DNA of 64,000 nt from Methanocella_A sp963792125 (lineage in GTDB: Archaea > Halobacteriota > Methanocellia > Methanocellales > Methanocellaceae). Shown piece after piece: positions 1 through 8,603 of this stretch. The stretch is from assembly GCA_963792125.1 (NCBI GenBank), contig CAWBVA010000012.1:434001-498000 (forward strand). The letters are read 5' to 3'. The first letter of the stretch is position 1, and every line of letters begins with the position of its first letter. The notes under the pieces are model-generated. The model had not been told where the DNA came from. It saw nothing but the letters and a program-made list of their open reading frames with translations, and did not search any database. The position numbers and the translations under genes are program-made.

Positions 1-24
1 CGCTATTCCATAACGAAAAGCGCA

Positions 25-391
25 TCAGACCCATATCGATCGGATCTGACAGTTTCCCTGGGTATTCTTCCCCAGGGTATAGCTTAGCTTATACGTCCGG
101 CTCGAGGCATCGCCCTCGTAGTTGACGTTGACCGTGTACCGGGATGGCACCGGGGTCGGCGTGGGCGTCGGTGTCGAGGGATGAAATCTTAGCAGTCGGG
201 TCCGGGGTGGTCTGGGGATCGACCGTGGGCACGAACAGCGTCGCAGTCGGGGAGCCGGTTTTTCCACTGAAATCGAGTGAGCCGAGCACGTTGATGGCTG
301 CATATCCTGCCCCGATGAGCACGATAGCGGCGATGACGAAGCAAACGGTAAACTTGATGATAAATGCTGTTTCCTTATCCGTAAATCTCAC
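25..391 (-). CDS. Small membrane-anchored protein with Pro/Thr linker, frameshifted
   Basis: Reading leftward from an ATG at 391, the protein has a charged N-terminus, one membrane helix (about residues 12-35) and a Thr/Pro-rich stretch. The frame then shifts near 175-185. The next frame carries more TPTP repeats and about 45 beta-type residues ending at a TGA at 25-27. The parts join naturally, so this is one gene of about 120 codons with a single indel. The design (one anchor, flexible linker, small outer domain) suggests a surface protein. I do not recognise the family. Confidence 0.5.
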
Positions 392-567
392 AACCTGGAT
401 ACCGTCAGGCTACCCTGTGATTCGCCTGCTGACAATCAAACGATAAGAATATGAGCTTATAAGTTTTATGGCACCAAATGTTAACTGTAAAAATGATTTT
501 TCGGGATTAGGGTTTGGTGAGAGAACCTATATTTAAGCGGGCTCCCACTGATCACCAGGTGAGACAG

Positions 568-2857
568 ATGGGCAGGTCCTTTGCGTTCGAGGCGGCGCTG
601 GCGCTGATTGTTATCGTGCTGTCATGCGTGCTGTTCCTGATGATCGTCAGCACGCCTCACCAGGAAGCCGCCGGATGGGAACTGCCCGGCAACGGCAGCG
701 TGGACTACATGTTCGTGGGCAGCAACGACACGCTGTATGCCTTCCGGGGCAACGACGTCGCGGCCGTCAGGAGTGACGGGAGCCTGGTGTGGTCGATCAG
801 TGTCCCTGGGGAATGGAGCGTTATCAATAGCTGGGAAGGGACCGGCTATGCCTGGTATACCGGCCCGATCGTCGCTGAGGACACGGGCAACCTGTACGTA
901 ATAGCGGTGCTGCACCTGACAGCGGAAGATCGTGAAGCGTTGAACGTCAGCGTCTTACCGCCGATCTTCAGCAGGCTCGCGGTGATCATCGCGATCGGGC
1001 CGGACGGAAAGCTGAAGTGGCAGTGCCCGTTCCATATCGAAGTCCCTGCTGATCTAATGGGACGATGATACTGAGCTGCCTTACACAGTTTCGCTTAAAG
1101 TCCTTAACGGCAGGATTTACCTTTTCCATGACTACAGCGAGCAGATAATGGACGAAAACCTCACTGAGGTAACATTGCTGGAAGACCTGGCCGGACCCCC
1201 GGCGATCGACGAGGAAGGGTATGTATACGCTGTCAGAGCTATCCGTCCTTATAATGTCAACAGTTTCCAGCAGATGCCGTCTGGACGTAGACATGTCGCG
1301 ACCAGTATTTGAGGCATATCAACGTGCTCCCGACCAGCGTCATCAACGCGTACCGCCCCGATGGCAGCCTCGCCTGGAGCCGGGACATCGGTCACAGTGC
1401 AGTCCGGCAGATGATCCGGGACAATGCACGGGAAGACTATTCAACGCTGCCGTTGTATTTTAGCGGCACGCTGTACGTGCCTTTGAAAGACGGCGTCATA
1501 GCGCTCGACAGGGATGGCAACACGAAATGGGAAACCCATCTCCCGGCCGACGGGACCTACTCGCTGTTCGAGCTGATGCCGGTGGACGAACAAGGCAACG
1601 TGTATGTCAAGAAAGTCGAGAGCCTTCCCATGGGCAACACACTGGAATATCTCTGCGTCATTTCCCCCGGGGGCAGCGTCTCGACCGTGCAGTGGCCATA
1701 TGCGCCGACCGGCGCATTATACGGACAGGTCATCCTGCCCGTGCCGATGAGCGCCAGTAACGGCATAATCTACACGTTCAACAGTACCGGGTACATGGAC
1801 GCGAAGACGTTCAACTGGATCATGCGGACGGAACGGTTCAACCCGGACCGGCTCATGGCCTTCGATGCCAGGACAGGAGCCGAGCTCTGGAACTTCACTG
1901 TGCCCGCCGCCGATAAATACATCGTCAGGCTGGACGATGAGAACCTGAGGAAAGCACTGCCCGGCTACACGCCGGAGATGGCGGCAGAGTCCATAGACAG
2001 TGAGACCCGTATGGGCTGGAGGCCGGATATCCCGTTCTTCCAGGGCAACGCCGGCAGCATCAAGGTCTATCCCGGCGGGAACGTGACCTACCTGAACTAC
2101 TACTTCGCCGTCTACGAATCGCCCATCGTCTATGGCAAGTCCCGCTGCATCTACGCCAGGAGCCTGTACGCCCTGGACGATAAAGGACAGCTCCTGTGGA
2201 AGCAAGCCAGTGGAAGGGCTGGTCACAGCCATGGCAGCTAACAACAGCACTTTCTTCTACGGCACGAGCGACGGAAAGATGGGATCGGTCACCGGCAACG
2301 TGATGGTCGCCGGCATCGCCTTCGCCGCTGTCCTGTACCTGTTCTTCCGCTTCTTCGTGCTTGGCACCGTCACCCGTGCCCGGAGCCGGCTGGACAAGAA
2401 CAAGAACAGGAAAGCCGTCCTGCAGTTCATCGTCGACACTCCCGGTGCCACAGCTGTGGACGTCGCCAGGGCGCAGAAGATGAACCTGGGCACCATCAGG
2501 TACCACCTGCTCATCCTTACCCTGAACCACAAGATCGTCGGACACAAGGACGACGGCAAGTTCCTCCGCTATTTCACCAACGCGGGTACGTATTCCGCCG
2601 AGGAGCGCTCGCTGCTCTCGCTGATGAGGCGGGAGCCGATGAGAAAGACACTGGGGCAGCTGCTTGAAAGGCCGGGGCTGTCGAACGGCGAGCTCGCTCA
2701 AAGGCTGGAAATATCCACGACGTCGACCTATCATCACCTGAACGAGCTGATGGCAAGGGGCATCGTGGAGAAAATGCCCAACGAAGACCGCAGCTATGCT
2801 TATACAATCAAAGAGGAATACCGGCAGCATGTCACAAGGATGATGGACAGGCTCTGA
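568..2857 (+). CDS. Membrane protein: outside PQQ-type propeller plus inside tandem winged helices (copy 1, frameshifted)
   Basis: ATG 568 follows a GGTGA ribosome site at 558-562 and aligns with the start of the paralogue at 38944. Order: membrane helix (about residues 8-28); a long region of PQQ/BamB-like blades with motifs such as DGSLVW, GNLYV, DGSLAW and RDGNTKW; a second helix encoded near 2290-2370; a basic RARSRL segment; and two winged-helix domains (about 2398-2580 and 2600-2820), the second with an ISTTSTYHHLNEL recognition-helix region. Topology puts the propeller outside and the DNA-binding part inside, so a one-component membrane sensor/regulator is inferred. The gene lies in several frames with shifts near 1065, 1290 and 2215. 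No ligand or target gene is evident. Confidence 0.75.
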
Positions 2858-2903
2858 TATCATTTTCCAGTTTTTGGAATATATAATTAAATTAGTTCAG
2901 CCT

Positions 2904-3215
2904 ATGCGCCTCCTGTCAGGCCTGCCAGAGGCGCCAAGGACGGATTTTCGGGCGGCCGCTCGCGGGCGACTACGGTATTATCTGCAAAATAATTTTCTTG
3001 TGCGCGCCTTGGCGGGTCTGACGGGGTCGCATGCTGAAACAGAGTGCATCAAGTTTCTATAGGCAGGCCTCTTGTCCCCGACTATGTCAGCCACACGTGC
3101 GCGCGCGAGCGTCCGGGCAGGCAGCAGGATCGCCTATACTGGTCATGAAGAACAGTCCATTGGCGCTCTTGGCTACCTGGCGCTCTTGGCGAGCGTGACA
3201 GGGGTCGCATAGCCT
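2904..3215. repeat. Intergenic repeat cluster (CTTGGCG family and CG-tract family)
   Basis: The space from 2858 to 3311 holds no convincing gene. It has three copies of a GC-rich unit: one reversed at 2904-2940 and two forward at 3007-3032 and 3160-3210. The forward units start with CTTGGCG and end with a TGACRGGGGTCGCAT-type tail. A second type, with an alternating CG tract (GTGCGCGCGCGAGC), is at 3091-3122. The first type recurs as a large inverted repeat at 55526-55679 and the second at 8486-8520. Placement just after gene ends fits intergenic palindromic units. Confidence 0.6.
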
Positions 3216-3311
3216 ATACAAGACCGGCTACAGGACACCATTTCAACAACAGTATTCACATTTTTTAAGGTTATAGCGGTAAGCTATCCGGAAAATCATA
3301 AAAAAGTAAAG

Positions 3312-3378
3312 CCACAGGGGTTTGCGACACGAAGGTGACAGACCCGGTAGGGATCTTCGTGTCTTCCAGCCCCTGTGG
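3312..3378 (-). terminator. Long two-part hairpin after the RPA operon
   Basis: CCACAGGGG (3312-3320) pairs with CCCCTGTGG (3370-3378), and GACACGAAG (3326-3334) with CTTCGTGTC (3355-3363). This gives two 9-bp stems separated by a small asymmetric bulge, with a loop of about 20 bases. On the minus strand it is followed by a T-rich stretch. It lies 8 bases past the last gene of the operon and probably ends or protects the transcript. Confidence 0.6.
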
Positions 3379-3386
3379 CATAGTGC

Positions 3387-3974
3387 TTATCGTGCGTTGG
3401 TCACCACGACTTCCATCGACTTGAGCGACTTGGCCGCGGTCTGGAGCATCGTCTTGTACTCTTCGACGTTCGGGTTGTAGTGCTCCTTCGCCTTCACGGC
3501 ATCGGGGGTGGACCCGGCCTTCAGCGCCTGCAGCCTTTCGGCGGTGGCCTCGATGGTGTCCTTGACCCACAGGTCGCGGGTGTCGCCGTCCACGGGGACG
3601 ATGATCTCCGGCCTGACGGTGATCACAGGGTTGCCGTCCTGGCCCTTGTAGCTGCTCGGCTTGCCGATGACCGCTACGAAGGACGGCACCTCGATGTCCG
3701 ACAGCGCCTGGGCCGCCTCCGGAGTGTACTGTCCGGCGTAGATGGTGAATGCGCCCGTCGGGTCGGTGACCCGGCCGCGCCAGTACTCGGAGTCGTTGCC
3801 GATGTCGCTCTTCTCCGTCAGCGTGCCCACGATGAAGACCCGGTTGCACTTGGCGCCGGTCGGGGTCAGCACGTACTGCGGGGAATACTGGTCCTCGCTC
3901 TCCTTGAAGAGCATGTTCGACGCGTTGAACTCTTTTGCGAAGACACGCCTTGCTACTTCTCTAGCCTGAGGCAT
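3387..3974 (-). CDS. RPA-associated protein (archaeal Rpa partner)
   Basis: A 195-residue protein with an OB-fold-type core (residues about 45-120, including VFIVGTLTEK and WRGRVTDPTGAF) and a helical C-terminus. This is the gene usually found directly after archaeal RPA; the family (COG3390) binds its RPA and acts in single-strand DNA metabolism. The ATG at 3974 abuts the TGA of the RPA gene (TGAATG), so the two are translationally coupled. The frame is intact. Confidence 0.85.
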   Translation of the reverse strand: MPQAREVARRVFAKEFNASNMLFKESEDQYSPQYVLTPTGAKCNRVFIVGTLTEKSDIGNDSEYWRGRVTDPTGAFTIYAGQYTPEAAQALSDIEVPSFVAVIGKPSSYKGQDGNPVITVRPEIIVPVDGDTRDLWVKDTIEATAERLQALKAGSTPDAVKAKEHYNPNVEEYKTMLQTAAKSLKSMEVVVTNAR

Positions 3975-4895
3975 TCAGACCGCCCCCACTTTCTTCAGCA
4001 CGTCTTCCAGCGTGATGTTCTTCGCCGTCCGGTCCATCTCGTTGACGAGCAGGTAGCGCCCGCCAGCCACGCGGCCGCGCACAGTAAAGTACTTGCCGAG
4101 CAGGCTGCGCTTGATCTCGTCGAGCACCACGGCCGGGTCCACGGCGTCCATGGCCATCTTCTTGGCGATCTTGACGTCGATGCCCGTCACCTTGTAGGTC
4201 ATCTCCTGGTTCAGGATGATGTCCTGCGCGATCTTGCCGTCGTCCAGCACCGCCTTGACGCGCAGGTCGTACTCGCCGTCCTGCTTGCCATGGTCGACAC
4301 ACAGGCCCTTGTTCAGAGGCCGGTTGCATTCCGGGCATCTCTTGATCAGGCCGCTGCCGGACTGTACGTCCACGATGGCGCCGGTCATAGTGATGTCATT
4401 GCTGGCGACCTCGATGTCCTCGGTCGGCGTAATCACCGTCGTCTTGTTCAGCTTCACCGAGAACCGGCCCTGCCAGGAGTCCGTGACCAGGTTGGAGAAG
4501 TGGTAGCTCTTGCCTTCCTCGAGCAGCGGCAGGTCGGACTTCGTGAACGCGACGAACTTGATGATACCTGTGTCGTCGCCGAGCAGGCCGATCTGCGAGA
4601 TGGTGCTCTTGTCATTCTCCCAGAGCTGTACGACCTTGGCCTTCAGCGAGACCCACATGCCGTCCTTGATGATGTCCTTGATCTTGACCTGCTGCGTATC
4701 GCCGCCCGCCTGGGGCCGCTGTAGCTTTAAGTCTCTTGCATACTGGTTGTACACCGTGCGCCGGGCTTCGTCCTCGGGCACCTTGTACTGGTTCACCAGC
4801 AGGTCCAGTTTCTGTTCGATCTCCTTCAGGGGCACGTCAGGGGCGCCCATAGACGAAAACTTCTCTTTAAGTTCTCTAGCCAATTCTTTAACCAT
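3975..4895 (-). CDS. Replication protein A (single-strand DNA-binding, OB folds plus zinc finger)
   Basis: About 306 residues. Start at ATG 4895, preceded by a GAGG site; an in-frame ATG at 4952 would fall in the promoter. A helical N-terminus is followed by an OB fold (V-K-I-K-D-I-x-D-G-M-W-V, typical of archaeal RPA), a second OB region, and a zinc finger with CPEC then CVDH ligands before a final OB-type segment. It coats single-stranded DNA in replication and repair. It is the first gene of a two-gene operon with its partner protein. Confidence 0.9.
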   Translation of the reverse strand: MVKELARELKEKFSSMGAPDVPLKEIEQKLDLLVNQYKVPEDEARRTVYNQYARDLKLQRPQAGGDTQQVKIKDIIKDGMWVSLKAKVVQLWENDKSTISQIGLLGDDTGIIKFVAFTKSDLPLLEEGKSYHFSNLVTDSWQGRFSVKLNKTTVITPTEDIEVASNDITMTGAIVDVQSGSGLIKRCPECNRPLNKGLCVDHGKQDGEYDLRVKAVLDDGKIAQDIILNQEMTYKVTGIDVKIAKKMAMDAVDPAVVLDEIKRSLLGKYFTVRGRVAGGRYLLVNEMDRTAKNITLEDVLKKVGAV

Positions 4896-4953
4896 AATAT
4901 TCCTCAAGTCTCCGTTTTGATGTGCGGGAGACAATGTATCATGTATCAACATT

Positions 4954-4961
4954 CTATATAA
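4954..4961 (-). promoter_or_regulatory. TATA box of the RPA operon
   Basis: TTATATAG on the minus strand, about 59 bases before the RPA ATG. Initiation about 25 bases downstream would leave a short leader containing the GAGG site. Confidence 0.5.
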
Positions 4962-5159
4962 GGCCGTTCAAAGCATAGTGAAAGTATTATTTAACTATAC
5001 GGTTGAAGCCAGTGATGCTCTGCGATTGCATGCCAGAATGCTGTATGAAAAACGGCAGGGACAAACTGCCAGGTGCAGGGATATGATCATCCGCTTGCGA
5101 TATCCGTTTTTAACCGGATCGCATCTTCGTGACAGGCCGGTTTAAAATAAGCCATCCAT

Positions 5160-5167
5160 TTTATATT
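5160..5167 (+). promoter_or_regulatory. TATA box of the small secreted Cys-rich protein
   Basis: TTTATATT lies about 35 bases before the ATG at 5199, with a GGTGA ribosome site between them at 5189-5193. Confidence 0.45.
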
Positions 5168-5198
5168 GCACTGACCTTCGTCTATTTTGGTGAGCAGA

Positions 5199-5531
5199 AT
5201 GAGACGGACACGAATTACCTGTATTGTCCTGTTTTTTGTCCTCGTGCTGGCACTCGCATTTTCGCTGCCTGCCGGAGCGTTTAATGGAGCCAGCGCCAGT
5301 GCCGGCGCATCCAGCAGCACAGGCTCGTACTACAGCGGCTGGGATGGAAGCTGGGGCGGAGGCTGGAATCAGGCAGGAGTGCCATATCAGCAGTGGCAAA
5401 ATCCCGTATGGGACAACCAGTACCCGTTCTGGAGCGATTACCGTGGCCAGGGCTATTTCAGCAACTGTTATTCCCGATGCATGGCACAGGGATACGGACC
5501 GAACTATTGTGCACAGGTTTGCCCTGTGTAA
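5199..5531 (+). CDS. Small secreted protein with C-terminal twin CX3C motif
   Basis: ATG 5199 is chosen because GGTGA precedes it by five bases. The 110-residue product has a signal peptide (basic MRRTR, hydrophobic core, cleavage likely after PAGA), then a Ser/Gly/Ala-rich stretch, then a Trp/Tyr/Gly-rich middle. Near the end four cysteines are spaced C-x3-C-x9-C-x3-C, the pattern of disulfide-stapled helical hairpins. These are the only cysteines after the signal sequence. No family is recognised. It stands alone between two divergent units. Confidence 0.65.
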   Translation: MRRTRITCIVLFFVLVLALAFSLPAGAFNGASASAGASSSTGSYYSGWDGSWGGGWNQAGVPYQQWQNPVWDNQYPFWSDYRGQGYFSNCYSRCMAQGYGPNYCAQVCPV

Positions 5532-5586
5532 CCTTTTTATATCCATTGACCCTGTGCCCTCAGTGTAAAGCTATTTATACATATCA

Positions 5587-6603
5587 ATGAAAATTACGCC
5601 CTTAATGAGCCTGAAAGGTCAGACGGGCAACCCCAAAGTGCAGGCGGTGATCGATCTGCTGCGCCGTGACTATCCAGCAGCGGCTATTGAGACCGTCAGC
5701 TACGACGGCGATTTCTACGAGGTCATACTGGAGCAGGAGACGTCAGTCCTCCTCGTGGGGATCAAGCTGACCAGGGCTAATATCCAGACGGTGCTGAAGC
5801 TCAGCCTCTATGCCAGGGTGGTGGCCCAGCGCTACAGCGGCAAAAAGATCATCCTGAAGCTCTTTGCCCCGGCGATCGCGCCGGACGCCCGGAAAGCGCT
5901 CGAACGATCGGGAGGCTCGTTCCAGAAGCTCACGACTGCGAGGCCGAGAGGCATGTCGTCGGAGGCGGTCAAGATTACATCACCCGGGTCCTGGAAGGTC
6001 GTCTGCTACTTCATCAGAAACGAGGAGGCGACGATGAACCATGCGTCCGTGGAAACAGGCGTGTCGTACCCCTGGACGCGGTCGGTCGTGAAGAAGCTGA
6101 TCGAGATCGGCGCAGCGGAGGAGCACGGCAGGAAAGCCCGGCTCTCGAATATCGACCGGCTCTTCGAGTACGTAGCCTGGGAGCGGCCTGTGAACAGCCT
6201 GCGTGCCATGGAGTTCACCAGCGCCTACGAGGACGAGACCGAGGCGCTGCACGAGCTGTACGGCAACGTCGAGGGCATCATACCACAGTCAGCGTGTGCG
6301 TTATTCACGGCGGCCGACCTGTACCTCGAAGGCAAAGCCTCGGGAGGCTGCATCCAGCTATACGCGGACGAGAACGCGGCGCTTGTCACTAAAAGCCTGC
6401 TGGGCGAAGGCAACGGCATCAGTTTCCAGATTTACAGCCCTGACAGGGAAATGGACGACGTCTGTCTCATCAATGATATACGTGTGACCTCCGTAGAGCA
6501 GACGATGCTCGACCTGGCAGGACTGGGTGTCTCGGGCATCGACTCCGCAAAGGTGGTAGCGGCATATTACAAAAAGCCGGACCTGGAAAAAAAACAGGCA
6601 TAG
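5587..6603 (+). CDS. AbiEi-like winged-helix protein without partner toxin
   Basis: A 338-residue protein. Residues 1-125 form an alpha/beta domain of unknown role. Residues about 130-190 are a winged helix (SYPWTRSVVKKLIEIGAAEE). The C-terminal part ends with VTSVEQTMLDLAGLG, as in AbiEi-type antitoxins and related transcriptional regulators. In type IV toxin-antitoxin systems AbiEi represses its operon and counters the nucleotidyltransferase AbiEii. No such toxin lies nearby: the next gene is guaA glutaminase. A solitary regulator seems more likely than half of a working pair. Confidence 0.6.
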   Translation: MKITPLMSLKGQTGNPKVQAVIDLLRRDYPAAAIETVSYDGDFYEVILEQETSVLLVGIKLTRANIQTVLKLSLYARVVAQRYSGKKIILKLFAPAIAPDARKALERSGGSFQKLTTARPRGMSSEAVKITSPGSWKVVCYFIRNEEATMNHASVETGVSYPWTRSVVKKLIEIGAAEEHGRKARLSNIDRLFEYVAWERPVNSLRAMEFTSAYEDETEALHELYGNVEGIIPQSACALFTAADLYLEGKASGGCIQLYADENAALVTKSLLGEGNGISFQIYSPDREMDDVCLINDIRVTSVEQTMLDLAGLGVSGIDSAKVVAAYYKKPDLEKKQA

Positions 6604-6649
6604 CACAGGGAATCAGTGACCTGGCGATTGCCTGCGGGCCTGACAAAAC

Positions 6650-6657
6650 TTATATAC
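6650..6657 (+). promoter_or_regulatory. TATA box of guaAA
   Basis: TTATATAC is centred about 28 bases before the ATG at 6682, so the transcript would start almost at the start codon (leaderless). Confidence 0.5.
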
Positions 6658-6681
6658 TAATATTACAGGAATGAGACAACC

Positions 6682-7251
6682 ATGGACAAGCTGAAACTGC
6701 TGGTCGTCAACAACTACGGACAAACGTGCCATCTCATTCACAGATCGCTCCGCGACCTGGGCATGGACGCGAAGCTCGTATCCAACACATTATCAGTAGA
6801 CGACATACTCAATCAGCAGCCGGACGGCCTGGTGTTCAGCGGCGGCCCTACCATGGACCGGGCGGGTAACGGCGAGAGCCTCATTAAGATCGATAAGCCT
6901 ATCCTCGGCATCTGTCTCGGCCACCAGCTAATGGCGAAGGCCTACGGCGGGGAAATCCGCACCGGGCAGTATGGCGGCTTCGCGCGCGTAGACATAGAGG
7001 TGGTCGAGGAAGACGACATCCTCAAGGGCATCGGGCCGAAGACCGTCGTCTGGGCGTCGCACCAGGACGAGGTGGCTAAGCTGCCGCCCGACTTCGTCCA
7101 GCTCGCGCGGTCGAATATCTCCGAGTACGAGGCGATGCGTCACAGGTCGAAGCCGCTCTACGGCGTGCAGTGGCACCCCGAGGTCTCCCACACGGAGAAG
7201 GGCATCCTGCTTTTGAAAAATTTCCTCGAGGTGTGCGAGAGCCACAGATGA
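6682..7251 (+). CDS. guaAA: GMP synthase, glutamine amidotransferase subunit
   Basis: A 189-residue class I glutaminase that releases ammonia from glutamine for conversion of XMP to GMP. The catalytic triad is visible: Cys78 in GICLGHQ, and His165 and Glu167 in QWHPE. The length is that of the separate archaeal subunit; the ATP-pyrophosphatase subunit is not in this window. The TGA overlaps the ATG of the next gene (ATGA), so a YkgJ-type protein is co-translated. Confidence 0.93.
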   Translation: MDKLKLLVVNNYGQTCHLIHRSLRDLGMDAKLVSNTLSVDDILNQQPDGLVFSGGPTMDRAGNGESLIKIDKPILGICLGHQLMAKAYGGEIRTGQYGGFARVDIEVVEEDDILKGIGPKTVVWASHQDEVAKLPPDFVQLARSNISEYEAMRHRSKPLYGVQWHPEVSHTEKGILLLKNFLEVCESHR

Positions 7252-7886
7252 GCGTCGAGGGAGAGATCAGGCGGTTCAGGAAAGACCTTAAGAAAGCCCG
7301 TACGATGAGCCCGAATGAGGTGGCTAAGGGTCTGCCTGCATTCCGGTGCGCGAGGTGTGCCAAATGCTGCAGGGCCTCTTTCGGTGATAATACCGTAACG
7401 GTCTTTCCCGGAGAGATCCGGGCGATCATGGCCGCCACGGACAGGGAATGGCTCGACGTCGTACAGCCCGAGGAAGACGGCGACGAGGACGAGTATGGCA
7501 ACCGCCAGGCCTTCGAGTGGGCCTTGCGAAAGAAGCAAAACGGCGACTGTATTTTTCTCGAAGAAGGCCGGTGCACAATCTATGAGGCGAGACCGTTCAT
7601 CTGCCGCACCTACCCGTTCTATCTCGAAGACGGCAGGGTCGGCGCCGGCGATTGCGATGGCAGGGACTGTGAGAAGATGAGCGGGCTGGAGGCACAGGCC
7701 ATGGCAGAACAATTGATCGCCCGCAGCGTGAGGGAGCTGGAAGAGTCTGTCGGCCTGCTTGAAAAGCTGGACACGGATGCGGGACGGAGCGCCACAGGCC
7801 TGATCGTCGTGCATGACAGCGAAGGGGCCTGGCTGGTAAGCGAACGCGATGGCATGTATCATTTCCGCGGCAAAGCCCGCCGCTGA
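7248..7886 (+). CDS. YkgJ-type cysteine cluster protein
   Basis: Start chosen at ATG 7248, overlapping the guaAA stop. The 212-residue product has the CARCAKCCR cluster near residue 31 and further cysteines in CIFLEEGRCTIYEARPFICR, the pattern of the YkgJ/UPF0153 family, thought to bind a metal or Fe-S cluster. The exact function is unknown. Coupling to guaAA suggests shared expression only. A second family member lies at 8604-9119. Confidence 0.8.
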   Translation: MSVEGEIRRFRKDLKKARTMSPNEVAKGLPAFRCARCAKCCRASFGDNTVTVFPGEIRAIMAATDREWLDVVQPEEDGDEDEYGNRQAFEWALRKKQNGDCIFLEEGRCTIYEARPFICRTYPFYLEDGRVGAGDCDGRDCEKMSGLEAQAMAEQLIARSVRELEESVGLLEKLDTDAGRSATGLIVVHDSEGAWLVSERDGMYHFRGKARR

Positions 7887-7949
7887 CCGTTATGCGTTTT
7901 CGTTGGGTCTGGTTTTTATCCCGGCATCCGAAACCTCTTTTGAAGTCTT

Positions 7950-8456
7950 ATGTATAACATGGTGTACAAGACGGACGTCGGCGAGATGGCGCCTGATTTT
8001 ACCCTGCCGTCGACGAGTGACAGGATCGTGAGGCTGTACGACTGCAAGAATAAGAAGGCCGTCGTGCTGTTCTTCTTCAACCACGAGGACCCGCGATGCA
8101 TGGACCGGCTGTCTTCCCTGGCCAGCGACTACCAGCGGTTCAAAGATGAAAATGTCGTCCTGTTCCCCGTGTCGATCATACCTGTCAGCGCAGGGAAGCA
8201 GATCGTCGCAGACCACAGGCTCCCGTTTGCCATGCTATGCGACAGCGACCACTCGATCACCTGGATGTACGGCGTAGGGCAGTGCAGCTCCGAGCAGCAG
8301 CACGTCTGTTTCGAGGTTATCACGCACATTTCCGACCCGCAGGTGCTGGTCGTTGACCCGAGCGGGGTCATCCGGGCTAAACACAAGCTCTACGACCCGG
8401 GCCAGCGGCTGGACAACGCGCAGCTCCTCGAAGAGTGCAAAGCCGCGTTCCGGTGA
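7950..8456 (+). CDS. Peroxiredoxin/AhpC-TSA-like protein
   Basis: A 168-residue thioredoxin-fold protein starting with the family motif GEMAPDFTLPS. The peroxidatic position appears as HEDPRC instead of the usual P-x3-T-x2-C, so the active-site threonine is missing. Extra cysteines occur at GQCSSEQQHVC. The C-terminal half keeps DPQVLVVDPSGVIR. Probably a thiol oxidoreductase of bacterioferritin-comigratory type; peroxidase activity is uncertain. An in-frame ATG at 7959 is an alternative start. Confidence 0.7.
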   Translation: MYNMVYKTDVGEMAPDFTLPSTSDRIVRLYDCKNKKAVVLFFFNHEDPRCMDRLSSLASDYQRFKDENVVLFPVSIIPVSAGKQIVADHRLPFAMLCDSDHSITWMYGVGQCSSEQQHVCFEVITHISDPQVLVVDPSGVIRAKHKLYDPGQRLDNAQLLEECKAAFR

Positions 8457-8485
8457 ACGGAAAAATGTATCTTAAAGCCTGCAGG

Positions 8486-8520
8486 GCCACGCGTGCGCGC
8501 GCGAGCAATCCGGCAGGCGG
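8486..8520. repeat. CG-tract intergenic repeat, copy 2
   Basis: The core matches 3091-3122: GCCACRCG followed by TGCGCGCGCGAGC, then an RTCCGGCAGGC-like tail. It lies between two convergent genes. The alternating CG run could adopt left-handed DNA; its role is unknown. Confidence 0.5.
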
Positions 8521-8603
8521 CGATATTATAATCATTCCTGGATTGTTTTGAATATCATTGCTATAACACGAGCGTCTAAAAAGTTCCACGAATGACTATA
8601 CTT

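Noticed and set aside
2874..3062. Short open frame of 62 codons on the plus strand after the first propeller gene
   Set aside because: It runs through intergenic repeat sequence, has no ribosome site or recognisable domain, and its codons reflect the repeats.
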